64,000 nucleotides of DNA. It comes from Corticium candelabrum. Lineage: Eukaryota > Porifera > Homoscleromorpha > Homosclerophorida > Plakinidae. Location of the stretch: contig NC_085089.1 of assembly GCF_963422355.1 (NCBI RefSeq), forward strand, positions 2,928,956-2,992,955, read 5' to 3'. Below the pieces are notes generated by a model that was not told the origin of the DNA, searched no databases, and saw nothing but the letters and a program-made list of their open reading frames with translations. How positions within the stretch are numbered: the stretch's first letter is position 1; each line of letters starts with the position of its first letter. Positions 1 to 14,529 of the stretch are shown piece after piece. Made by a program: the position numbers and the translations under genes.

Positions 1-528
1 CTCTCCGCCCTCCGGAAAGTCAATCCTCGCCATAGAAAAGATTATCCGATAAGATGTGAGATGTTACCTAAGTACAGTTTGTCACGCTGACTGCTTTTAT
101 TAATTTCATACTACTGTTATTTTCATAACTTCACGCACCTGATGAGAACCAACATAGGAATGAGATTGTCTGGATACCCTTCGCTTAGTTGGAAACGTCC
201 GATTTCCAACTGTTACATTCCGCTCTGGTACTACATTTCCTCAGCTAGCAGTGATCGTTACTAAAACTTTTTAAAAGTGAGTTACGATTGCATAAAATTT
301 AAAATTGATTGACAATTGCTAATAAATATTGCACTATGAGTATAGAACACGGTGTCAGGTATACTCTTCTATCTCTTGCACAGAAGTAGCCGGTAGCCTA
401 GCAAAACCCTGATACAAAAAACTACCTTGGCCTGGCCTGAAACAAAACATTTACTTTGCTAGCCCTATGATAACATTCATGTAGGCTACAATCTTACTTG
501 CTACTTTCTACGATCAGTGTTTCTACTA

Positions 529-988
529 AAGCTCCGTTTACATGACGTTATGGGATCCGGGCCGAACCCAGAACCGCGTGTTTACATGACAATTATTCAG
601 GCCGAGGTGGGCCTAAGGCTCACAGGCACGGCTCACTTTCAGATGTCGGCCCTGATCATGATATAGCTCCACCCATCAGTGACTAGCGTGCATGGTCTTA
701 ACTAGTTAATCATGGCAGAATATCGTGAACTCATCTCACATGCTTTTCAAGTAAATTTAGTCATGCCATCGAGCTGGTTTTGCAATCTGAGTGCCATCAC
801 CTCTTCGTAAGTTCATAGTACGCTTCTGTACAGACCATGTGATTAACTCACACTTCAGACCCTGCGCATCTAGCTGAGATGCTGATGGTGGCTATGGACG
901 TGTGAACATAAAATGGGACCGGGTCCGGGACTACAAGCCTGGGTTGAGCCTGGGACACAATTTAGAAGGCCTCGTGTAAACGTGGCTT
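529..988. mobile_element. Candidate MITE with imperfect terminal inverted repeats
   Basis: The left end reads AAGCTCCGTTTACATGACG. The reverse complement of the right end reads AAGCCACGTTTACACGAGG. A second internal inverted match (GGGCCGAACCCAG near 558, CTGGGTTGAGCC near 939) supports a folded DNA-transposon relic of about 460 bp. No transposase frame is present and I could not fix a target-site duplication, so the superfamily is open. Confidence 0.45.
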
Positions 989-2075
989 AATTAAGTCATT
1001 CATTTGAGCAAGGTGGACCACCCTGGTCTGTCTTTAGGTGTAGTCCAATAACGGTACATACCTGTGCAAAACACATGGTGCAGCTAGTAATTCTCCCTTG
1101 CAGACACAAGGATAAACAGTTTACTACAAGCAAATATCATAATTTTACTCAACATCCATATATCACTGTCTTTGTTCGCTCAGTTAAGCAAACAAATTTC
1201 TTCGTTTGACAAGCACCAGTCTACAGCAGCTGAAGAATGATTATGAGCGCAAGATGCTAACAGTGAGTCAGCGTCAGTAAGTACAAAGAACCGCAAGCAT
1301 CAGGATATAGGATTTTTACTACACACAGCGTACAGGAGCTTTCAGTGGCTTTCCTATGCTTCTTATGAACAAGAATGTAAAGTTGTATCTGGACATCAAC
1401 CTATATTCATTCCTACATACTAGTAATAAAGTGTATTGTATGTAACATATATACATGTTTTACTGGTGTATGATATGTCTAAGCTGGGGTAACTCAGCTG
1501 GGGTAACTCAGCTGGGGTAACTCAGCTGAAAATTGACTCATGTTAATAGACCCTGCACTCTAGGAACCCCTGTAGCTTCAAATGGTGGAAAGATTCTTGT
1601 CTTGTTTCAACATTTCTTAGGAAATGTATTATCTCTCTATACTGTGACAGCTAGATGGATGTAGTGACAAATTAGCATTATCACTTGTAATCATCTAGTA
1701 GATCTAAAGGAGAGTATAAGCTTCAACAAACCTCACACACTTCATTAACTGAAATCACTTCACAGACTAAAATTTGAACAAGGAGTTCTCGTTGACAGCT
1801 CGGTGTTGTTCTGTTCTACTATTGTATTACTTACTAGTATTTATAGATTTGTACCTTTAGATTCTATTTTGTAAATGATTTTCTACAAATGAAATTAACA
1901 AAACTAACAGGTTTTTGCTGTGCCCTTTAGAGCTCTAAGGTTTCGTGATGAAGTCCACAGAGAAAAAAGACGGTAGAAACGCTTAGTAATGGTTCAGCAT
2001 GATCTCAACCAGTCATCGTGTGATACCTTCTACAGATTGAGCTCTTGACCCCAAATACACAAGCGTGTGCATGTG

Positions 2076-2077
<2 letters not shown>

Positions 2078-2169
<92 letters not shown>
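2078..2169. repeat. (GT)n microsatellite at the head of a SINE
   Basis: About 45 uninterrupted GT units end exactly where the tRNA-like head of a SINE begins. Reading frames through it (poly Cys-Val, poly Thr-His) are artefacts of the repeat. Confidence 0.95.
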
Positions 2170-2170
<1 letters not shown>

Positions 2171-2590
2171 TGCTGTAGCTCAACTGGCTAGAGAGTGCAT
2201 TTGGAGAATGGAAACATCTGGGGTACAAGTTCAAGTCACAGTGATGGCGAGCTATGGCATAATTTCCTTAAGCAAGAAACTTACACACAATTGCATCTTT
2301 CGACTCAGGAGTATATATGAGTACCTGGTCTTTGACTGGGGTGGACAAGACCGCTGGCTTGGCAGTAACATCATGCAGCAGACGGGTACGAGTGAGCCTT
2401 GGTGTTCAGTCCCAGAGCTGCGCCATAGTCAATGCCCCTAGATGACTCTGGCCAAGCTCCAGGTGGATTGCAGCGCTGGCCCTTAATTAAGCCTCCACGT
2501 AGCACATGGAGGCCCTGTCTCTAGAGGCAGGGAGAGCTATGTCTTTACTGACCCTATGGTCGATATTAAACGACATGGAAGGCTTAACAT
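2170..2590 (+). mobile_element. tRNA-derived SINE, plus-strand copy
   Basis: The head carries a polymerase III A box (TAGCTCAACTGG, 2176-2187) and a B box (GTTCAAGTC, about 2229-2237) at tRNA-like spacing. A central block (ATAATTTCCTTAAGCAAG) follows, then a section reading CTTTGACTGGGGTGGACAAG. Both later blocks recur inverted at 4.7-5.1 kb. The 3' boundary is approximate. Non-autonomous; it would rely on a LINE for mobility. Confidence 0.7.
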
Positions 2591-3044
2591 TTGTCCATTT
2601 TATGTGCGTGCGCGTGTGTTTACCATCATAACATGTAAACTAAATGCTGAGAAGCAAGATTAGCAATGCTCTGATGCATTAATTTCCACTCAAAAGATTG
2701 GCAAGAAACTTTTTCTTCTGTACGGTACAAATAGAGTAAATCTTTGGCTGTATGACACTATAGGAAAGAGTCAAGTGTGCACCAGAAGAGGTAACATTAC
2801 TCTTATCATAAAATAAACAATGCTTGCTTGGAACTGAGTGGTGTTCTGCTGTTAAAATTACAAAGACGTCTGACCATAATTAGTGTGCTAATGCTGAAGT
2901 GTTTCAGGGTAACTCATTGCTTCTGGAATACCAAATTACCTATAGCTTACCAAATGAAAAACAAAGAAACTAAATGGTAAACAATTAAAATATAATAGTA
3001 AACAAATTCAGTAGAATATTTTCATGCGAATAGCAGCTACATAC

Positions 3045-3272
3045 TGTAAATCCAGAAATTTTTGTACTCATGAAATTTTAGTTATTATTGTACAGATACC
3101 TGGTTGTACGAAAATAACATGAATACTAAAATCTATAAATAGATGCACTTCAATTCGGCTACAGTACAGTACAGATGTCCCATATTAAAATAACATGTAA
3201 TGTTTATGAACTACTTCATAAGCAGAAAGAACTGTACCAAAATTTATGAGTATGAAAATTTCTGGATTTACA
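3045..3272. mobile_element. 228-bp MITE
   Basis: Terminal inverted repeats of about 34 bp with few mismatches: TGTAAATCCAGAAATTT at the left end and AAATTTCTGGATTTACA at the right end. The interior is AT-rich and non-coding. No clear target-site duplication, so the superfamily is unassigned. Confidence 0.7.
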
Positions 3273-3325
3273 TTTAAGTTGCGTGCCATAATTCATCAGT
3301 TAAAATGTTTCAAAAGCATACTCAC

Positions 3326-4498
3326 AAAACCAAAAAAGGTTCAATTACACATATCCAATTCATCACAAGGTAAATAAACAGTGCCGTTGTGCTCAAACAC
3401 TCGTTCAAAAGATTTAGAATCAACTCCGAGTGTGAATGGGTAAGAATTTCTAATTCCTGCTTGGGAGAGAATAATGTAGCTAGAGTCTAAAGTGTAATAA
3501 TTACATCAAACATTGATTTGAACAGTGCTTTTCACTGACATTGTTTACATTTTGCAGTACAAGTTCTAGTACAAATACATGGCAAGTCAGATGTTGCAAT
3601 ATTCAATCTGTATATGCAATATTAGACAAATGTATTCAAAAAGAACTTGATATATGCAAAGATTCCTTGCTCAAAATGATGATATTTAACAAATAGAAAA
3701 TATAGACTAATTTTTTTGCAACAGCTGCTGTTCTATAAAATTAGACACGGCTGAATGACCTCACACTTAGCTATGTCATGGACATTACACTGTGGTATCA
3801 TCTAGTGACAGTATCTTCTTGTGAAAAAATTATAGTTAATTGACAGCCACACACTGGCCATGGGACGCTTAGATACACATATAGGACTATAAAAGTGCCC
3901 TGGCCACGTAAGGTGCACTAGGGTATTTAGTCCAAATGACTGCTCTGGAGCTGTTCTTGGGCAGACGGTGATTACACAGGTCAAGACTATAAATTAGACA
4001 CCAAAAAGCTGATGTACGTGTTATTAAATCTCATGTATTTTCAACAACACAAAAAACCACCTCAATGAGCAAAGTACCACACAGTTCTTAACAGCAAATA
4101 AACAGATAATTGCTGCTCTGTCTGAGGTGTCCAAAATGTAATTCACTTGGAATGGGTTGTGCTATCACTGTCAGATGTCAAGTGTGAACTTAATAAACTC
4201 ACTGGTGGGTACACTACTACACAACACAAGAACATGCAAATGTTACATTTTTTACTTACAAAAATTTGTAGATTTAGTGTATGATGGACTATACACTTGT
4301 CGGCTAGGGAAAATTTAGTTGCCATTGGCAAATTTGCAACCATTGTTTGAACACTTGCAAGAGCAGCCCATTCCTCTGCAAGTGAAATGTCAGCAGTGCC
4401 TGCAATACCTTCACTGGGAGTGATCAAAAGCGCCACAAATGTATCATGAAAAGAGCAAAGCCTATTAACCAACAACAGGAAGCAATTCAATGCCTTTC
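3326..4498 (-). CDS. Unidentified gene, two internal exons
   Basis: Two - strand exons join in phase. The first is 4498-4260 (239 nt, starting with a phase-1 split codon). Its acceptor is CATCTTTTGCAG and its donor GTAAGT. It reads 79 codons rich in Leu and Ala, including ISLAEEWAALASVQTMVAN. The second is 3456-3326, with acceptor TTCTCTCCCAAGCAG and donor GTGAGT, continuing the same frame (ELEILTHSHSELILNLLNE) and ending in phase 2. The protein looks helical. I do not recognise the family, and neither the start nor the stop exon was found. It lies downstream of the YIPF4-like exons on the same strand, but its entry phase (1) does not match the exit phase (0) of the last YIPF4 exon found, so a direct fusion is unlikely. 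Confidence 0.35.
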
Positions 4499-4612
4499 CT
4501 GCAAAAGATGGTTTTGAAGCAAGAGAGGACTGACTGTTCATGAGTGTACTGTTCGATAGTGAGAGTTTTTCTCTTTTATACCTTGTTGTCCTGTTTCTAA
4601 GGGTAGCGTAAC

Positions 4613-4614
<2 letters not shown>

Positions 4615-4676
<62 letters not shown>

Positions 4677-4710
4677 CGTGCATGCTGTGTGTGCGCGTGT
4701 GTGTGAAATG
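4615..4710. repeat. (GT)n/(GC)n compound microsatellite
   Basis: About 26 GT units, then GCGCGCGCG, then further GT/GCGT runs. Confidence 0.9.
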
Positions 4711-4744
4711 ATAAAAAGTAATGGTAAACGGTTAGGAGGTGCCT

Positions 4745-7371
<2,627 letters not shown>

Positions 7372-8263
7372 TGAACTGTCCCGGATATGTGCACCTTGCT
7401 GTTCCAGACCGCTTTCTAGTGGTGTGCGACGCAACTCACACCAAGTGTGGTTTGTTCCACGTCTGGGCGTTTTTCAGGGTTTGAAACCTAACAACGGTTG
7501 GTCGAAGACACGTCGGAGCTGCTCGAGAACCTGTCCTTAGCTAAGCATACAAATACTAAGCTGTTCTCGACGGTAAAATTGGAGTCTAGGTTAATTAATT
7601 GTTGGAAACACCTGGGTCATATTATGTGTTCTGATATGGGATAAAAAGTGATGTTGAATTCAAGACACTGCTGTTTATCATGTCGATCCATTGAACTTGC
7701 GATGAGCAAATTACATACCTATGGTACACAAATTGACGATTAAGTATTTAATTTCAAGAACAACCCAATTTGTGCTGGCTGCTGCCTTGGGTTCCAGATT
7801 ACAGTGTCACATGTAGACACATCAACATGTAGACACTACTAGAAGCTTGTGTTATAGGCTCTACTGCTTCACTGCAAATAAATATTGGTCGCTTAGCAGT
7901 TGGTGAGTTTAGGCTGTAGAAAATCAACTTGATAATGTACAAAGACTGCACGTGAAAACATGAGACACTGTTCCAAAAGCAAGCATAGAAATCAATGTTT
8001 GTTCATAATCTTGAAAATACACTATAGTAATAACAGGGTCTATATTTGACTTAAACCTCACCAACAAACTCCATCCAACTGACATTTCAATGTTCTCTTG
8101 AAATGTGGAGCAAGTAAGACATAGCTAGTAGGCGGAACTTGCGAAAACTCTTTCCAGAACTCCTAAATTTGCTCATCAGGATAGTGTTTCGTTGTGTTTC
8201 TCACTTTTTGCAATGCTGGTTCTGTAGAATAGACCAAGTTCAACGTTTGTGCCAGTAGATTTA

Positions 8264-8956
8264 CAGCCATGGCCAAATGCGGCCCCCGGGGCCGCATGCG
8301 GCCCCCAGCAAGTTTTGCGCGGCCCCTCAGCCAGCTTCCCCAGGGTTTAACTTTATACGATCATGGCACCTTGGCAAGTTGCGCACTTACGCTATCTACG
8401 GTCGAAGCAGAAATGGAAATTCGAGGCTAGCCGGGACCCGGATATAGTCACTCTCGTTTTGTTCTTGGGTCGATCAGATCTACAGACATGAATCAGGACC
8501 CATGGAGGATGTTCCGTCGGGGCGGTGCGTCGAGGACTGCAGAGTATTTGCCAAGATCTGTTCGATATGCTGATTCTCCACCGCAATCTCTACCCCCACC
8601 GCCGTCGCGGCAACAGGCAGAAATGCAAGTCAGCAACGCTAGCAGCAGTTCCAGGACTGGCAGTCACACCATCAGTCAACACAATGATGATCATCATGGT
8701 GAATGGTCAGAATCGAGATCGAAACCATTGTCACCATTACTAAAAGACCAATCAGATGACTGCGAATTCACTTGCTATTGTGTTGACATCGTCTAGAGTA
8801 AGAAGAATTCAATTATTAGATATATCATTAACTGCTTGAAACCAAGTTACTTCATCATGCTATCTGATAATCATGCGTAATTGATTCTTTGTGGCCCCTG
8901 TCAAGCCTAGCGCTTCCTAAATCGGCCCCTGGCCTTCATCACCTTGGCCATGGCTG
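8264..8956. mobile_element. hAT-like non-autonomous transposon with a 102-codon ORF
   Basis: The left terminus CAGCCATGGCCAA is matched by an inverted copy at the right end (TTGGCCATGGCTG). Flanks AGATTTAC and GGATTTAC suggest an 8-bp duplication with one mismatch, typical of hAT, if the ends are taken one base inward. The ends are CG-rich, with repeated GGCCCC. Inside, an ATG at 8488 opens a 102-codon frame ending at 8796 (proline- and serine-rich, no recognisable domain). No transposase. Confidence 0.6.
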
Positions 8957-9318
8957 GATTTACCAGTAGCATTAGTTTGGCCACCGCTGAAAGTTTTCAG
9001 GCACGCTAACCGTCTTATTTATATCTAGTTATAATAGTAGTAGTAATTCTTGTCTGATTTGTTATAAGTAGAATTTTAAAAGATTAGGATATCTTATTTG
9101 TTATTATTGCTTGTATAATAGTTGTTGTTCAAATATACTAGTCGTTCACAGTAGACTGGCCATCTTACTGAATGACTATTATATTTCAGAACAATTGTTA
9201 CAATACAGGGCAAATAACTAGACAATTACTATTACTGTCATCGGTTAAGAGTTTTCCATTATCGCTACATACTTGATAAGAGTAAGAGTCAGTTAAGAGA
9301 CCGACAACTCGGCAATAG

Positions 9319-10580
9319 CTACTGCAATTCTACCCTTGATGCTGTTGCTAAATTGTCTTGCACGACACCGTCTAAGACAGGTAAATGCTGGTCTAATAAG
9401 TGAGAAGCTGAGTCAACATCTGATTCAGTGAATGGTGTACCCATAAAATGTATCTCTTTGTCAGCCAGCAACAAAATGAGTCTCTTCAGGAAAGTAGATG
9501 TGGTTTTCCTTATTCTTCCAATACAAGATACAACGATTGAAGTAAAGGAGGCGTGATCTATTCTTGCGACTTGTTCGTACTTGCGTCTCTTCTCTTGTTC
9601 ATTTTGTTGGTAGCATGATTCTATTGACAAACTCGTGTGGTTCTAGTGACAAAGACTCGTATGTTGGAGCATTTAGGTTGAATACACAAACTTCAAAGAA
9701 AGCTTTTCGAACCGTCTATGCAATATTCCACTGGCTACTATGTGTAATTGTGCTTCATCTTCTTTGATAGAGGAGCGACCAGACAGAGTTTCTCAAGTCA
9801 AGGGTTGTAAAGTGGGCTCAGTCGAGACATTATTGCAGAATTCATTCAATAGTCTCCAAAGAATTAAGTCTCAGACTTCATGGTGTTCTATTGACACGAA
9901 TCCACGTTAATTGCAGTTCAAAGCGTGGTTGACAGTAAAGGAGGCATCACAAGGACAAAGCTCACTCAGATGTTGAGGACACCATTCATATCTGAGATTA
10001 ATGGCATCTTGAAAAGCATATTAATTAAGGAGGAAACCATGTTTGTCTAGAGGAAGTACAGTCAATCAACTCGATGCACCTTTTTCTTGAGCAAGTACAA
10101 GGGATTGTTTCAGATTTGAGGGTAAATCAGTCAGCAGCATGTCAGCTTTTGCTTTGGTTGCATCTAGTTTTCAGTCTTTAAACGTTTCTCTTTGTTTGTG
10201 GAATTTTGTTGGTGACTGCCATCAAATAGATCGAACTGCTTCCGAAGAACATGTGCTCAATAAGCGGTGCAGTTATCTATACAGAATAGGAAAGCTCTGT
10301 CACCATTGATGTAGCCTTTGGTATTTCGAGACCGCCAAGCCGAGCAGAAAGGGTCATCAGGTGTCTGATATCATCTTTTGAACTGCTGCGACCTGTGAGA
10401 GTCGGGATAGGTGTGTTTCTGATGCTAGCTTCCAATGGTGCTAATGTCTCAGAGGTGCATTGGCTTGTCTTGAGACCATAAGTTCATTTTCCTGGTAGTC
10501 CAGGGATTAGTGCAGAGTAAGCAGCATGTGGCCGATATTTGGCTATTAATGCAAGCTTTTCAACTTGGTCAATCTAATGA
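9319..10580 (-). mobile_element. Degenerate reverse-transcriptase-family retroelement (3' half)
   Basis: Conceptual - strand translation recovers, in order, the thumb and C-terminal part of a polymerase family common in invertebrate genomes: PHAAYSALIPGLPGK, TPIPTLTGRSSSKDD, LSARLGGLEIPKA, LAQEKGASS, then a Cys/His region (LCPCDASFTVNHALNC), then EQEKRRKYEQVARIDHASFT and FLKRLILLLADKE. The frame is interrupted by many stops, most at positions where the family has Trp or Arg (TGG or CGA to TGA). The N-terminal polymerase core is not recognisable. Family identity rests on remembered motif order; the decay is seen directly. It is flanked by two similar segments of about 60 bp (9003-9062 and 10595-10660). 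Confidence 0.75.
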
Positions 10581-11841
10581 GTGACTTTTGTAAGACTAAC
10601 CGTTTTACTTTTATCTAGTAGTAATAGTAGAATACTAGTAGTAATTCTAGTCAGATTTATTGCAAACGTTGTCGCTGCGTCAAATCAGGCAATACGGGTA
10701 TGAATTGCAACCCATTCAATCACTCTCGTTGTTCGAACAGAAAAGCGTCAGGAAGTTTGAATCAGTAATATCTTGTGAATATTGCAGCTTGTTTATTGTT
10801 GGGATGTTGTTATCATCTCTCCTTTCTGAAAAATGATAGCAAGCTATCGCATGACCATGTCTTGGATCCGTTGTCGAATTTCCTTTACTTTGCTGAGAGC
10901 ATCCATCATGTGTGTACGTAGCAACAGATCAAGAAAGGTTTCAAACATTCAAAAGAATTGCATCTTCTTGGCTTGGGCTGAGAGTCGCATGCTTCTCTTA
11001 ACAGTGACTTGATGACATCAATTTGGCAATTTTTATGCAGATACCTGTATTGATACCGTTACAGTAGTAGTTACAGTAGCAGTAGTGGATCTTACTTGCA
11101 TAGGTGGTTGACATAGTATTGTAATATTAGTTTTATTGTCAAATGTGTGTCATCAGTTACATTACAATGTATTATAGATTAGAGTCAAGATCTACTTTAG
11201 TGAGGTAAGCCTCACTGTTAACCATGTTAACGACTTCACAATGTAAGGACCTGTACTTGGATGATGGTATAAGAGAGAAGCTGAGCTGACATCTCACCAG
11301 TTACATTACTGAACTATATGTTTGTCAGTTTTGTTGGCAATTTAACCGGCCAGCTGTTCGTAAAATTTTGTTTTGCTACCCTTTCCGGCAGTTGATGAAA
11401 AACCCAAGGCTGTGAAACTAGCATGTTCCACTTCAAGTATTCTCTGAGCATATTCTATTTTCTTGCATTTATGATTGTTGTAAGCTGGTCTAATTGAAGA
11501 GCCTTTGCTATTGGAGCGTGCGTTAGAGTAAAAAATTTTACGTCAAAAATGCACGGTCTCCTTTTCTCCATAGTTCTCATGATGACAGATCAAGAACAGT
11601 TTCATCTGAAACGTTAGCTGTTTTCTTTGAAATGTTTCTCCAGTCAGTGGTTGTAGCATTCGTTCTAGCTACATTATGCCACACTTCCGTGAAAGATCAT
11701 GCAGCTGTTAAATTCGTAATCTCATTGTGTCTTAACGTAGGGAAACCAACTTTAGAACAGTCTGTTTGCGAGAAAGCACGGGAAAATTGCCGAAAACATT
11801 GATATCATCAAGTTTACCGATTATGACGACAATGTGTATTA

Positions 11842-11849
11842 TGACGTCA
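11842..11849. promoter_or_regulatory. CRE palindrome upstream of membrane-protein gene copy A
   Basis: A perfect TGACGTCA (consensus CREB/ATF site) lies 64 bp before the ATG at 11913. The same palindrome sits 65 bp before the ATG of intact copy D (63754-63761), while broken copy B has TGAAGTCA. Retention in the intact copies suggests a promoter element, but function is inferred. Confidence 0.45.
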
Positions 11850-11912
11850 CATACGAGTATTGTCAGCTAGATCTGTTAGCGATATCAGACTTTGTCTTTT
11901 TGGTGCTCGAAA

Positions 11913-13375
11913 ATGACGTTTTTGTTGGCTTTCGTGACGATGCGATTGACGCGATATGTGATTTACTGCATTTGCGCAGTTGTGACGATCCTGATATCTC
12001 TTTTGATTTCATTCTGCTGTTACCGTTTTCGTAAGGCACGCCGCCGTCGTCCCAGTTCTTTCGTCGTGCTTCGGATGCGACGTTTATCGAATGAAATAAA
12101 AAACATTGCACCTGTTGGGAGAAACGTGGAACGTTCGGGAGACGATCGGAGCAAAACAAGAAGAATGGGTGCAAGAGAAAGAATCCGTCGCAGCGTGACA
12201 GTTCCGGTACTGTACGGAAGCATGGACGACAAGATTTGGGGGTAAGACGGTGACGGTCTAGTGTTGGCGTATGCTATCGAGTTGAAGAATATTTACTTGT
12301 AGATCATCTTCGTCTTGTGAAGTCGAGATGGAAGACGGATACACATACAATACATGTATGTCTAGTATTAGTAATGCGGAAGATGATGGTGAAGTAAAGG
12401 ATTGCGACGTGGAAAGAAAGTAAGATACTCAGTCGTGGCTGTTCGTTCAATTTATTGTAATTACCGGATGTGTCTCGATTCGTTTTGAGCAGAAACGTTT
12501 ACAAAATACAAACAAAATGTGAAATGACCAGCAACGCCAAAGTGGAAGATGAAGGGTGCGTTAGACGATTGGTTTCTTTTGTATATGTGCCGTTTTTATT
12601 TCTATCTTTTCTTTGTTGTTCGTGTAGTTGGTGCACTTTGCAGCCAACGAGATTTGGCTCCTTGCGGGATGACCATAACGGTGCGTTCTTGCATCCATTG
12701 TGGGAAACTCGACCTGCGAACGTCGAAGAGAAAACTAAAGTGAGGTAAGAGGGAAAGACGCAAGATGACGACGTGTGATAGTAGAATATATATTAATTTG
12801 TATGGTGCGAAGGATATCAAGTGCAAGTGCCAGTTGCGATGAAAATTTTACTGCTTCCCATTTTGAAAGAAAAGAGTAATAAGATGAGCAGCACATACAT
12901 ACTCTTCATCACTTGTTATCGCTATCTTATTCATTCTTCTCGATCTAGGACGACAAGCAAAACACGAACGTTAGTTGGTAAACTTTCTTTGCACCAAAGA
13001 ACCAAAAATGTCGATTCCGACATTGCATATTCAGTAGAGAAAGAATGGTGGGTGAACGTGTCGCCAAATTCATGTCACAGCGAAACTCCACAGATCGACA
13101 CAGCAGAAAGCAACATTTCAGAACTGGACATTCTACGAATCGTCACCCCAGAAAACGACACGTCACAACTCGGCACTGCACGAATCGACATCGTAGGATT
13201 GGAAGAAGGTAACGAGAGGGAGACGAACGTGTCAGGTGATGGACAACAAGCAACCGACGATCCATCAAAGAGAAAGAGGACTCGTCCAAAAAGGATAAAA
13301 AGATTTGTACGACAAACGTGCAGACGAATTTGTTGCATTTTGTGTCCTTGTGTGTTTGCACACGCTGATGACTAG
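11913..13375 (+). CDS. Novel four-exon single-pass membrane protein, copy A
   Basis: Exons 11913-12241, 12303-12419, 12628-12744 and 12949-13375 join into an uninterrupted 329-codon frame, and all three introns are phase 2 with GT-AG ends. Residues about 12-36 form one hydrophobic membrane segment (YVIYCICAVVTILISLLISF). It is followed at once by a strongly basic stretch (RFRKARRRR), so the bulk is probably cytosolic with a short outer N-terminus. Exon 2 encodes an acidic Ser-rich linker, exon 3 begins with WCTLQPTRFGSLRDD, and exon 4 ends in a basic then Cys-rich tail (RFVRQTCRRICCILCPC). Exon 4 of this copy carries about 47 extra codons relative to copy D, partly imperfect Asp/Ile-rich repeats. 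I recognise no family. The ATG is chosen because upstream frames differ between copies while the frame from this Met is conserved. Possible roles (signalling adaptor, transposon-borne gene) are speculation. Confidence 0.65.
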
Positions 13376-13691
13376 CTGCAGATCGACGATCGGAGTGTAC
13401 GAGAGACATCTATAACGAGTGGACAAAGATTGATTGAGAGAACAATTTGATTTGTTGTTTCCTAGTGATTGACAATGTTGTGTAGCAATTTTTGTTGCTT
13501 ACACAAATACCCTGCATGTGCATACCTACTTGTGTGTGTTTATGTGTGCATTTATGTATATGTATATACCCTAATAAATATCAATGAATGGACAGAATAT
13601 GTTACTGTGTTCGAATGCATACAGTACGTAGCTGTACACAAACTCCGAATCTTTTTCATATCTATTCTAAGTATATACATAAAATTTATTA

Positions 13692-13751
<60 letters not shown>

Positions 13752-14165
13752 TTGGTAATTGTTCACATTCTAACTTATACTTCACATCGACATTTCTAAT
13801 TACTCTCGCGTAGGCAGACCCTACTGCCGCGTACGTGATACCTGTAACTGGATGTTGCTTACAACCTACACATACACTTCGTCATCTGTCCTTCTCCTCT
13901 AACTCATACCACAAGTTACCCTACTACTGAACTACATTACTTTTAATCAACACAAAACACTTACTATAATATTTTATCAGAACATTCACACCTTAATCGA
14001 TACCATATGTTTCATCATCACAACACTAGAATTTATATACATTGCAAGCCAGATTGACCATTAGTGTAAAAACTGGAGAAAGACATCACACGACAAACAA
14101 CAATTATAAACCTCACTTCAAACACAACAACATGATACTAAATACATTCTAGACAATAAACTTAG
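13376..14165 (+). other. 3' flank of gene copy A, shared with other copies
   Basis: Non-coding DNA, with an AT microsatellite at 13694-13747. The block from about 13800 carries TCTCGCGTAGGCAGACC and a GTAACTGGATGTTGC stretch. It recurs behind copy C (about 18060-18480), inverted behind copy D (61680-62060), and as a near-identical inverted block at 57910-58280. Confidence 0.7.
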
Positions 14166-14510
14166 CAAACTAGTCTATAGTATGCCCAATGCGAAGTACA
14201 CGCCGTGCTACAGTACCGGATGGTAATACGCCGTAATCCTGACGTTTATCACGGAGAGATTCCAGCGTATTATGTCGTGGACACTTAGGTAAATTGGACC
14301 TGTGTTGCAAGGAATACCGTCTGATATCTGTTGTGACCCCGGCAGGAACTACTCGTAATTGCATTGGTATTGGTCCGGGATTCGTACGGTACACAGCGGA
14401 ATAACGGCAAATCCCTCTGGTATTCACACAGGATTAATTCCAACGGATAACCGGCAGAGACATGCAGTAATAGCAGCTAGCAATTTTATTGCACTTACTT
14501 AGCAGCAGTA
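14166..14510 (-). repeat. Block repeated in inverse at 57.6-57.9 kb; open 85-codon frame
   Basis: The - strand of 14170-14427 is open for 85 codons (including PGPIPMQLRVVPAGVTTD and HNTLESLRDKRQDYGV). Positions 57653-57904 on the + strand encode the same peptide with a few substitutions. The frame has no ATG start: the first codon is GTG, with a stop four codons upstream. It could be an exon or a non-coding repeat. The two copies are too similar for substitution patterns to show selection. Confidence 0.5.
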
Positions 14511-14529
14511 CACGTCGTCACCTTCAATC

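Noticed and set aside
2170-2245. A functional tRNA gene
   Set aside because: A and B boxes are present, but the acceptor and anticodon stems do not pair and a SINE body follows.
3802-3984. 60-codon frame as a missing YIPF4 exon
   Set aside because: The translation lacks the expected AYGQVLG or GEEF motifs and is not hydrophobic.
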